Of a stretch of DNA of 35,202 nt, positions 22,504-29,368 are shown in pieces (position 1 is the stretch's first letter; every line of letters starts with the position of its first letter). The notes below the pieces were generated by a model that was not told the DNA's origin, did no database searches, and saw only the letters and a program-made list of their open reading frames with translations. Source of the DNA: an uncultured Muribaculaceae bacterium (lineage in GTDB: Bacteria > Bacteroidota > Bacteroidia > Bacteroidales > Muribaculaceae); assembly GCA_910587355.1 (NCBI GenBank), contig CAJUKF010000027.1, positions 1-35,202 of the forward strand, read 5' to 3'. The translations under genes and the position numbers were made by a program.

Positions 22504-25500
22504 ATGAATATTAGTCTCAAAGCTATTGCTTTACTGACTGCAGGCTGCATCACGCTGACCTCGTCGTCTTCTATGTATTGCAATGCCGGCGAAACCCCGG
22601 TGGATTATGTGAATCCATATATAGGCAATATCAGTCATCTGCTTGTGCCTACATTCCCGACAGTGCATTTGCCCAACAGTATGCTGCGTGTGTATCCGCA
22701 GCGCTCCGACTATACGACGGAGTATGTCAACGGTCTTCCCGTAGTGGTGACACATCACCGCGAACGGTCGGCGTTCAATATTTCGCCGACAAGCGGTGCT
22801 CCCCGGAAACCGGTAACCCAGTACAACTACGACAACGAAGTAATCAAGCCGTATTTCTACTCGGTGGAACTGAATGACAATACCATAAAAGCAGAATATG
22901 CACCCTCGCATCAGTCTGCTGTCTACGCGCTGCATTTCAACGACGGCGATGCCCATGTGACTGTGAGCACTCCCCGTGGACAACTTACAGCCGAAGGCAA
23001 CCATGTGTCGGGATGGCAGCAGCTGAGCAACAACACCAGAATTTACCTTTACCTCGAAACCGAGCAAAAACCGGAATCCATAAAAGAGCAAAAAAATGGC
23101 AAAGAGGGTTCGAGCTACACTCTCGGCTTCAAACCGTCGGTAAAGGATGTAAATCTTCGCTACGGCATATCGCTGATTAGCGAAGAGCAGGCCAAAAAGA
23201 ATCTCAAACGCGAGATTCACGGCTATGATGTGAAAGCAGTCGCTGAAAAAGGCCGCGAAGCATGGAACGAAGCCCTCGGAGCAATCACAGTGGAAGGCGC
23301 AGATAAAGACAAAGAGACATTCTACACGTCGCTTTACCGTACATTCGAGCGCCCGATATGCCTCAGCGAGGACGGTCGCTATTTCAGCGCTTTCGACGGA
23401 CAAGTACACAACGACAACGGCACGCCTTTCTATACCGACGACTGGATTTGGGATACATACCGTGCCGCGCATCCCCTGCGCATACTCATCAATCAGGACC
23501 GTGAGGAAGCAATACTCCATTCATTCCTCGAAATGGCCGACCAGATGGGCAACGGATGGATGCCGACATTCCCCGAACTTACCGGTGACTCGCGCCGCAT
23601 GAATTCAAATCACGGTGTGGCCTCCGTCGCCGATGCTATGGTGAAAGGGCTTGCAATCGACACGCTCCGTGCCTATGAAGCCTGCCGTAAGGCTATTGAA
23701 GAGAAAACTCTCATGCCCTGGTCGGCCGCTCCGGCCAATGACATAGACGTATTCTATCACACGAAAGGATATATACCGGCTCTTGCAAACGGCGAGGAAG
23801 AAACCAATCCCAATGTGAGCAAATTTGAAAAGCGTCAGCCTGTAGCCGTGACACTCGGCACAGCATATGACGAATGGTGTCTGTCACGCATAGCCGACGC
23901 TCTCGGCAAAAAGGATGACGCAGAACGTTTCCTCCGCGCAGGTGCCAACTACCGCAATCTCTTCAACCGTGCCACATCATTCTTCCATCCAAAAGACAAA
24001 GACGGCAATTTCATCGAGCCGTTCGACTATCGCTGGTCAGGAGGCATGGGCGCACGCGAATATTACGGAGAAAACAACGGCTGGGTTTACCGTTGGGACG
24101 TGCCGCACAACGTATCCGATTTGATTGAACTTATGGGTGGACCGGAAAAATTTGCAGCCAACCTCGACCGCACATTCGCCGAACCCCTCGGAAGAGGCAA
24201 ATACGACTTCTATTCGCAGTTACCCGACCACACCGGCAATGTGGGCCAGTTCTCCATGGCAAACGAGCCCTCGCTCCATGTGCCTTATCTGTATAATTAC
24301 GCCGGCAAACCCTGGAAGACACAGAAACGTATCCGTCAGATGCTCGACACATGGTTCCGCCCCGACCTAATGGGCATACCCGGTGACGAAGACGGCGGGG
24401 GCATGACATCGTTCGTAGTTTTCTCGCAGCTCGGTTTCTATCCTGTCACTCCCGGTTTCGCTGCTTATAACATCGGCAGCCCCGTATTCCCTCATTCGAC
24501 AATAAAACTGTCGAACGGACGCACATTCGAAATTATCGCCAACGGCGCATCGCGTGAAAATAAATACATACAGAGCGCCCGACTCAACGGCAAGGAATGG
24601 AATCAGCCGTGGTTCTCTCACGAAGACCTTATGAAAGGCGGCAAACTCGAGCTCGAAATGGGCCCGACACCCAACAAAAAATGGGGCAGTGCTCCCGGAG
24701 CCGTACCTCCTTCGGCCGGCCTGATTAACACCGGCGGCAACCCTGCTTTCGAGGGCTGGTATGCCGACCCCGAGGGCATTAAATTCGGCGACGAATATTG
24801 GGTATTCCCCACAACCTCCGCACCTTATAACGAACAGACATATTTCAACGCATTCTCGTCGAAAGACCTTGTCAACTGGACACTTCATCCCCGTGTGCTT
24901 ACCAACGACAGCGTGAAGTGGGCGTGGCGTGCCATGTGGGCGCCCTCAATCATCGAAGCCAACAATAAGTATTATTTCTTCTTCGGCGCCAACGACGTGC
25001 ATGAAGGTGAGATAGGCGGTATCGGTGTCGCAGTGGCCGACAGACCCGAAGGCCCATACAGCGATGCCCTCGGCAAGCCCCTTATCAACGATATCGTGAA
25101 CGGAGCACAACCGATTGACCAGTTCGTATTCCGCGATAAAGACGGTCAGCATTATATGTTCTATGGCGGCTGGGGGCACTGCAACGTGGTGCGTCTCGCT
25201 CCCGACTTACTCAGCATCGTGCCTTTTGAAGACGGCACAATCTACAAAGAAGTAACTCCAGAGAACTATGTCGAAGGACCGTTCATGTTCATCCGCGACG
25301 GCAAATACATCTTCATGTGGTCGGAAGGCGGCTGGACCGGCGACAGCTACCGTGTGGCGTATGCAATTTCCGACAGCCCCTTCGGGCCGTTCAAACGCGA
25401 AGGCGTGATACTCGAGACAGACCCCGAAGTAGCCACCGGCGCGGGGCACAACTCCGTTGTCAAGGGGACTGGCGATGACGAATATTATATTGTATACCAC

Positions 25501-25638
25501 CGCCATCCTCTCGGAGCCAAGGACGGAAACAACCGCGTGACATGCATCGACCGTATGTATTTCGACAAAGACGGCAAGATTCTTCCCATAAAAATGACAT
25601 TCACCGGTGTCGAACCAGTAAAAGCGTCCAATAAATAA
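22504..25638 (+). CDS. two-enzyme fusion: GH92 alpha-mannosidase-like domain plus GH43 domain, exported
   Basis: This 1044-residue protein joins two glycosidase families in one frame. The N-terminus is a secretion signal with a possible lipobox LLTAGC. Residues about 32-725 are GH92 (calcium-dependent exo-alpha-mannosidases): DYVNPYIGN start, the acid Glu523 in GENNGWVYRWDVPH, the catalytic Asp pair in GDEDGGG (Asp628, Asp630), FSQLGFYPVTPG, and the family-ending GPTPNKKWG at about 718-726. Residues about 745-1040 are GH43, with the triad Asp755 (YADPEG), Asp872 (QPIDQF) and Glu924 (YVEGPF) intact. GH92 usually has CGQ after the Asp pair; here it is GGG, marking a divergent subgroup. Linkage to a GH130-like gene suggests mannose-containing glycans decorated with arabinose- or xylose-like sugars (inference). 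Confidence 0.85.
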   Translation: MNISLKAIALLTAGCITLTSSSSMYCNAGETPVDYVNPYIGNISHLLVPTFPTVHLPNSMLRVYPQRSDYTTEYVNGLPVVVTHHRERSAFNISPTSGAPRKPVTQYNYDNEVIKPYFYSVELNDNTIKAEYAPSHQSAVYALHFNDGDAHVTVSTPRGQLTAEGNHVSGWQQLSNNTRIYLYLETEQKPESIKEQKNGKEGSSYTLGFKPSVKDVNLRYGISLISEEQAKKNLKREIHGYDVKAVAEKGREAWNEALGAITVEGADKDKETFYTSLYRTFERPICLSEDGRYFSAFDGQVHNDNGTPFYTDDWIWDTYRAAHPLRILINQDREEAILHSFLEMADQMGNGWMPTFPELTGDSRRMNSNHGVASVADAMVKGLAIDTLRAYEACRKAIEEKTLMPWSAAPANDIDVFYHTKGYIPALANGEEETNPNVSKFEKRQPVAVTLGTAYDEWCLSRIADALGKKDDAERFLRAGANYRNLFNRATSFFHPKDKDGNFIEPFDYRWSGGMGAREYYGENNGWVYRWDVPHNVSDLIELMGGPEKFAANLDRTFAEPLGRGKYDFYSQLPDHTGNVGQFSMANEPSLHVPYLYNYAGKPWKTQKRIRQMLDTWFRPDLMGIPGDEDGGGMTSFVVFSQLGFYPVTPGFAAYNIGSPVFPHSTIKLSNGRTFEIIANGASRENKYIQSARLNGKEWNQPWFSHEDLMKGGKLELEMGPTPNKKWGSAPGAVPPSAGLINTGGNPAFEGWYADPEGIKFGDEYWVFPTTSAPYNEQTYFNAFSSKDLVNWTLHPRVLTNDSVKWAWRAMWAPSIIEANNKYYFFFGANDVHEGEIGGIGVAVADRPEGPYSDALGKPLINDIVNGAQPIDQFVFRDKDGQHYMFYGGWGHCNVVRLAPDLLSIVPFEDGTIYKEVTPENYVEGPFMFIRDGKYIFMWSEGGWTGDSYRVAYAISDSPFGPFKREGVILETDPEVATGAGHNSVVKGTGDDEYYIVYHRHPLGAKDGNNRVTCIDRMYFDKDGKILPIKMTFTGVEPVKASNK

Positions 25639-25659
25639 TATCATTTTCAAAATCCTATT

Positions 25660-26115
25660 ATGAAACTTGCTGAAGCACTGCAGATACGCGCCGACCTTCA
25701 GAACCGTATAGCACAGATAGGCACACGTCTGCAGAACAACGCCACGACACAGGAGGGCAGTGAGCCGGCCGAAAATCCGGTCGAATTACTCAAAGAACTT
25801 GATGCCATGCTCGGGCAGCACGAAGAACTTGTGACACGCATAAACATCACTAACTGCAGGACTACCGATGACAAAGGCGAGACTCTGACACGTCTCATAG
25901 CTCGTCGCGATATGCTGCAGAAAAAAGTGCAGATGCTGCGCGACCTTGTCAGTGCCGCAAGTCAGCTGACAAACCGCTATCATCTGTCGGAAATCCGGGT
26001 AATAAGCACAATCAATGTAGCCGACACCCAGAAAAAAGTAGATGATATGTCGAAGAAACTGCGCGAAACCGAGATAGCTCTTCAGCAACTCAACTGGACC
26101 GTGGAACTCTTATAA
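25660..26115 (+). CDS. DIP1984 family protein (septicolysin-like)
   Basis: This 151-residue, almost entirely helical protein has strong coiled-coil character. It matches the DIP1984 family: MKLAEALQIRADLQNRIAQI at the start, QEGSEPAENPVELLKELDAMLGQ (50-72), ELVTRINITN (75-85) and a long C-terminal helix. The family is widespread in bacteria and lacks an assigned biochemical role; the name 'septicolysin' is historical. It starts 21 bp after the GH92-GH43 stop with no terminator between them, so it may be read through, although no functional link is evident. A probable structured RNA begins about 6 bp after its stop. Confidence 0.85.
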   Translation: MKLAEALQIRADLQNRIAQIGTRLQNNATTQEGSEPAENPVELLKELDAMLGQHEELVTRINITNCRTTDDKGETLTRLIARRDMLQKKVQMLRDLVSAASQLTNRYHLSEIRVISTINVADTQKKVDDMSKKLRETEIALQQLNWTVELL

Positions 26116-26120
26116 AACCT

Positions 26121-26350
26121 GGAGGAAGGCAAGGGCTGTCTTAAGGGCGATTGTCAAAAATTTATTTGCTCTGGCAAATTGCTTGATTAGCCGACAGCGT
26201 AGGCACAAACTCAATGTTAACGCATGATATCGTACACATGCACTCTTATTCTTTACGATTTATTACCACGACAATGACTTAGGCTCCCCGCCTTCCTCTT
26301 TTTTACTTTAGAAATCCCGCATGCGCCGAAACGCCAATGCGGGATTTTTT
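26121..26350 (+). ncRNA. probable structured non-coding RNA with its own terminator
   Basis: The 347-bp gap between the DIP1984 and blaI-like genes has no ORF but has nested complementarity. GAGGAAGGC (26122-26130) pairs perfectly with GCCTTCCTC (26290-26298). Inside it are 26133-26135 with 26286-26288, ATTGTC (26150-26155) with GACAAT (26270-26275), a tetraloop hairpin at 26164-26179 and a GCATG/CATGC hairpin at 26222-26241. A T-run follows the closing helix, and a strong terminator lies at 26312-26350. This fits a discrete ~180-nt RNA closed by its termini, like 6S RNA in outline, but I did not recognise 6S, tmRNA, SRP or RNase P motifs. No consensus promoter was seen, so it could be processed from the DIP1984 transcript. 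Confidence 0.55.
26312..26350 (+). terminator. rho-independent terminator before the blaI-like promoter
   Basis: AAATCCCGCAT (26312-26322) pairs perfectly with ATGCGGGATTT (26337-26347), followed by further Ts. It ends the DIP1984/ncRNA transcript and isolates the regulator promoter. Confidence 0.9.
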
Positions 26351-26383
26351 CAATCCATACGACTATTGCAGAAAAAATCACAG

Positions 26384-26462
26384 AACTAAAAAATTAGTTG
26401 AATAAAAACTTGCACAACTAAATTATTAGTTTTACCTTTGTCGCACAACTAATAATTTAGTT
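26384..26462 (+). promoter_or_regulatory. promoter of the blaI-M56 operon with three BlaI-type operators
   Basis: Three 16-bp palindromes of the form AACTA-N6-TAGTT lie at 26384-26399, 26416-26431 and 26447-26462. Their centres are 32 and 31 bp apart, about three helical turns, so all face the same side of the DNA. The middle one fills the spacer of a promoter with CTTG (26409-26412), a 20-bp gap and TACCTTTG (26433-26440). The third covers the start site and ends directly against the ATG at 26463. Repression by the product of this operon is the natural inference; the half-site resembles the ACTA half of BlaI/MecI operators (TACTACATATGTAGTA). Confidence 0.8.
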
Positions 26463-26852
26463 ATGGCACGACCCAAATCAAAATATCCCAGACTGAGCGA
26501 ACGCGAGCTTGAAATAATGAGTATGCTATGGCAACGCGGACCGCTCTTTGTGCGTGAAATGCTTGACGGCTATCCCGACCCCAAGCCCCACTTCAATACT
26601 GTTTCGACTACCGTGCGCATCCTTGAAGACAAAGGCTACGTAAGGCACGAGCCGCTCGGCGGCTCATACCAATATTATGCCACAGCGGCTGCCTCGGACT
26701 TCGCCGGCCGCTCTCTGAGTCAAGTAATAAAGAGCTACTTCCACGGCTCGGCGAGTGCAGCCGTATCAGCCCTTGTCGAAGAGGAGCAACTGTCGGTCGA
26801 TGAGTTACGCGAGATAATCCGCATGGTTGAAGAGAACAAAGAAAACAATTGA
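26463..26852 (+). CDS. BlaI/MecI/CopY family transcriptional repressor
   Basis: This 129-residue winged-helix repressor is of the BlaI/MecI family. Residues about 8-75 form the DNA-binding domain (LSERELEIMSMLWQRGPLFVREML, then FNTVSTTVRILEDKGYVRHEPLGGSYQYYA), and the C-terminal part (80-125) is the helical dimerisation domain that is cut or disabled when the sensor is activated. The sensor is encoded immediately downstream (start 2 bp after the stop). Three matching palindromes in its own promoter indicate autoregulation. Whether the regulon covers beta-lactam response, as in Staphylococcus, is not shown: no beta-lactamase gene is near, and in Bacteroidota such pairs regulate diverse envelope functions. 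Confidence 0.93.
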   Translation: MARPKSKYPRLSERELEIMSMLWQRGPLFVREMLDGYPDPKPHFNTVSTTVRILEDKGYVRHEPLGGSYQYYATAAASDFAGRSLSQVIKSYFHGSASAAVSALVEEEQLSVDELREIIRMVEENKENN

Positions 26853-26854
26853 TT

Positions 26855-28183
26855 ATGGGACACTTCGCAGTTTATGCTTTCATATCCGGCCTTGTGCTGC
26901 TGGCATCGTATATTGTCTATAAATGGTTGCTTTCAGCAGAGAATCAGCCCGGCTTCAACCGTATCATTCTCCTTACTATATACGTGCTGTCGTTTGCGGT
27001 ATTTCCTCTGACTGAAGTCATTTCATCAGCAGACCCATACGTTGCCCCCGACATCGCATTAGGAGAAATCTCCGCGGCCATAACAGGTAATACGGCAAAT
27101 GGCTCCGCAGCATCGTCGTTTGTCGTCTGTCTGCTCTGGATTTATCTCACAGGCATGATTGCAACAGCATTGTGGACAGTGGCAGTTGCCATACGCATTC
27201 ACCGTATCATTGCCTCAGGCGAACGGCATGAACTTGAAGACTGTATTTTAGTGACTGTCAGCCGTCCGGGTATCGCACCTTTCAGTTATGGCCGCTATGT
27301 GGTCATGAGTATCGGGGAAGACCCTGAGGGCGCCAGAATGATACTCTGTCACGAACGCGCCCATATAGCGTGTCTTCACTTTGCCGATTTGCTCCTGGCA
27401 CAGGTTGTGTGCATACTCCTGTGGTATAATCCGGCCGCATGGCTTATGCTCTCCGAACTTAAATCCGTTCACGAATATCAGGCCGACAGCCATGTGCTTG
27501 CCGGAGGTGTGAACTGTCGACAATATCAACTTCTGCTAATAAAAAAGACTGTCGGCGTTAGATTCCCGTCGCTCGCCAACAGCCTGAATCACAGTAAACT
27601 TAAAAAACGTATCACTATGATGCAAAATCAAAAAACATCGTCAGTGCGTCGCACCCACGCACTGGCCATCGTACCGGCGATAGCCTTTACGTTGGCTATG
27701 GTCAACATTCCATCGGTAACGAACGCCTTCGGACACGTAGCCGATACGAGTCTGGATTTCATGACAGCAGAAATCGACTCCAAAGTTACAAATTCTCAGC
27801 CAAGCACACAAATGCCGGAGCAAGCATCAAGCCCTGCAGTAGATAAGAAAGCGGAGTGTACGCCTGACAAACTTCCGCAGTTTATCGGAGGCGAAATGGA
27901 GCTTATGCGGTATCTCATGGACAATGTCAAGTATCCGGCCGAAGCCGAGAAAGCCGGTGCACAAGGCAGGGTAGTAGTCCACTTCACAGTACAGGCAGAC
28001 GGCTCCATATCCGATGTCAGCGTTCCCGACCCTATTCATCCGGCTCTTGATGCCGAAGCTATCCGGGTAGTCAAATCCATGAACGGACGGTGGAACGCCG
28101 GCGAAAGCGACGGTAAAAAAATCAGTTGTTCCTATGCTCTGCCGTTTTCATTCAAACTCAAAAAAGACAAAAAAACCAAGTAA
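26855..28183 (+). CDS. M56 family (BlaR1-like) membrane metallopeptidase with C-terminal TonB domain
   Basis: This 443-residue membrane protein is the signal-transducing partner of the BlaI-type repressor. Several N-terminal hydrophobic segments frame the zinc site HERAH (166-170) and the downstream HEYQAD (206-211), as in M56/BlaR1. A further hydrophobic segment (about 273-293) places the C-terminal part outside the cytoplasm. The end (about 330-425: FIGGEMELMRYLMDNVKYP, GRVVVHFTVQADG, AIRVVKSM) is a TonB C-terminal domain instead of a penicillin-binding sensor, an arrangement common in Bacteroidota. The ATG at 26855 is preferred over an in-frame TTG at 26849 that overlaps the repressor stop. 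A stem-loop follows at 28193-28241. Confidence 0.92.
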   Translation: MGHFAVYAFISGLVLLASYIVYKWLLSAENQPGFNRIILLTIYVLSFAVFPLTEVISSADPYVAPDIALGEISAAITGNTANGSAASSFVVCLLWIYLTGMIATALWTVAVAIRIHRIIASGERHELEDCILVTVSRPGIAPFSYGRYVVMSIGEDPEGARMILCHERAHIACLHFADLLLAQVVCILLWYNPAAWLMLSELKSVHEYQADSHVLAGGVNCRQYQLLLIKKTVGVRFPSLANSLNHSKLKKRITMMQNQKTSSVRRTHALAIVPAIAFTLAMVNIPSVTNAFGHVADTSLDFMTAEIDSKVTNSQPSTQMPEQASSPAVDKKAECTPDKLPQFIGGEMELMRYLMDNVKYPAEAEKAGAQGRVVVHFTVQADGSISDVSVPDPIHPALDAEAIRVVKSMNGRWNAGESDGKKISCSYALPFSFKLKKDKKTK

Positions 28184-28192
28184 GTTTCATTG

Positions 28193-28241
28193 CCGTGGCC
28201 GTGTCATACAATTTAAATTTAAATATGTAACACGGCCACGG
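28193..28241 (+). terminator. long-stem inverted repeat after the M56 gene
   Basis: CCGTGGCCGTGT (28193-28204) pairs perfectly with ACACGGCCACGG (28230-28241) around a 25-nt AT-rich loop. No clear T-run follows on the plus strand, so it may be a terminator, an mRNA stabiliser or a protein site. A separate 12-bp palindrome GCATATATATGC lies at 28256-28267. Confidence 0.5.
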
Positions 28242-28330
28242 TCCTTACATTACCGGCATATATATGCAATAATTTGTCTGGAGCGATTAATCCTTGCTTG
28301 ATTTCCCGGTCTAAATAAGAAAAGGAAATT

Positions 28331-28945
28331 ATGAAGAAGATTATATTGTCGCTTATTCTTATACTCGGATTCTTATGCGGAAATACTGCCGCACAAAGCA
28401 GGCATGAGGGACACCGCAGACATGCGGCTTACGAGCGGTTTCATTATCATCATGGGTCACCATATTTCATAGCCGATGACAGAGTTTTTTATGAAGGACA
28501 TGAAATAAACGGCGCATCGGCATCGAGTTTTGAAATACTGAACGACGGTTATGCACGCGACACATGGAACGTATATTACTGCGGTGGAATAATAAAGAGC
28601 GCGACAAGCGATTCATTCAAAGTACTCGGTTACGGCTATGCCAAAGATATCTGGAATGTATATTATAACGGTGTTAAAATCAACGGCGCCACTCCTGATA
28701 ATTTCAGTGTCCTATCGGACTGGTATGCGATAGATATGTGGAACGTATACTATGATGGCCGTAAAATCGCCGGTGCAACGCCTGACGGATTCAAAGTTCT
28801 CCGCGATGGCTATGCCCGGGACACCTGGAACGTATATTTTGATGCCGTGAAGATTAAGGATGCCTCGCCAGACAGTTTCAAAGTGCTGCGTGACGGCTAT
28901 GCCAAAGATACCTGGAATATATACTATTTCGGAAGAAAGATTTGA
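28331..28945 (+). CDS. exported DKNYY-type repeat protein
   Basis: This 204-residue protein has a signal peptide (MKKIILSLILILGFLCGNTAAQ), a His-rich linker (HEGHRRHAAYERFHYHHG, 25-42) and then tandem 29-residue units of the DKNYY type. Units start at residues 73, 102, 131, 160 and 189, each of the form (G/W)YA-x-D-x-WNVYY...KI..A(T/S)PD.FKVL, with a degenerate first unit before residue 73 and a cut-off last one. The DNA repeats with an exact 87-bp period from 28547. DKNYY proteins are thought to be surface or periplasmic scaffolds, but function is unknown. An AAAGGAAATT motif precedes the ATG. It follows the regulator pair and could be part of its regulon (inference). Confidence 0.85.
   Translation: MKKIILSLILILGFLCGNTAAQSRHEGHRRHAAYERFHYHHGSPYFIADDRVFYEGHEINGASASSFEILNDGYARDTWNVYYCGGIIKSATSDSFKVLGYGYAKDIWNVYYNGVKINGATPDNFSVLSDWYAIDMWNVYYDGRKIAGATPDGFKVLRDGYARDTWNVYFDAVKIKDASPDSFKVLRDGYAKDTWNIYYFGRKI
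28547..28945 (+). repeat. 87-bp tandem coding repeat (4.6 copies)
   Basis: Unit starts at 28547, 28634, 28721, 28808 and 28895 are spaced by exactly 87 bp and encode 29-residue DKNYY units. Copies have diverged at the DNA level but the WNVYY core stays recognisable, and the last two complete units are the most alike. Confidence 0.85.
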
Positions 28946-28980
28946 TTTTTAGAAAAAATATCAAAATAATTGCAAATTTA

Positions 28981-29011
28981 TTTGGAATCTGTGAAATAAT
29001 TAGTAAATTTG
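28981..29011 (+). promoter_or_regulatory. promoter of the structured leader and AAA+ ATPase
   Basis: TTTG (28981-28984), a 19-bp spacer and TAAATTTG (29004-29011) match the consensus. Initiation near 29018 would give an untranslated leader of about 350 nt. Confidence 0.8.
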
Positions 29012-29017
29012 CGGCAT

Positions 29018-29368
29018 AATGGGTAGAAGGCCCGTGTGCCGATGCCCTGTTATACAGTTTTATATACATTATTCTCAGTCAGCTATGAAGCTCCTGCATT
29101 TCTCAAGCATTTTGAATTGCGTAACCGCCCCGCCGGGTGGTGAAGAGAGCAGGCGTGCATAGCTTTTTCACACCAATTTTTTAATCGCAATCAGGCTCCG
29201 ACAGCCAATGGTATGCACTTGCTGTATCCTTGCGCGTCGGGTGCCCGAAGAGTACATTGACATATTGGTGTGTCCACGGAGTAACGGCCTCCGTGATGAG
29301 AATCAAATGAATTGTATAATCTCTTTAAAGGCTCTTAAAAGCCCTACTATTTATTAACTTTAAACTGT
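29018..29368 (+). ncRNA. highly structured ~350-nt leader or separate ncRNA upstream of the AAA+ ATPase
   Basis: No ORF fits this 350-nt stretch after a consensus promoter, but complementarity is dense. AGCTATG (29081-29087) pairs with CATAGCT (29158-29164), enclosing CCTGC/GCAGG (29093-29097/29149-29153) and ACCGCCC/GGGTGGT (29124-29130/29135-29141, CGCC loop). CACACCAAT (29169-29177) pairs with ATTGGTGTG (29265-29273), enclosing GGC-x-CCGAC (29194-29202) with GTCGG-xx-GCC (29237-29246). CACGGAG/CTCCGTG (29276-29282/29290-29296) is a third hairpin, and a small GGCT/AGCC stem lies near 29335. It may be a cis-regulatory leader, or an independent RNA. I found no known riboswitch, RNase P, tmRNA, SRP or 6S motif. 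Confidence 0.6.

Noticed and set aside
22531..23520. 329-codon minus-strand frame inside the GH92 domain
   Set aside because: It is antisense to conserved GH92 sequence, has no matching promoter and does not resemble a protein family.
26121..26298. tmRNA or RNase P RNA in the gap after the DIP1984 gene
   Set aside because: The stretch is too short, and neither a tmRNA tag/acceptor arm nor the GAGGAAAGTCC core of RNase P is present. The GAGGAAGGC resemblance is only partial.
28547..28945. CRISPR-like array
   Set aside because: The 87-bp periodicity is in frame and encodes 29-residue DKNYY repeats; there are no short identical repeats with unique spacers.
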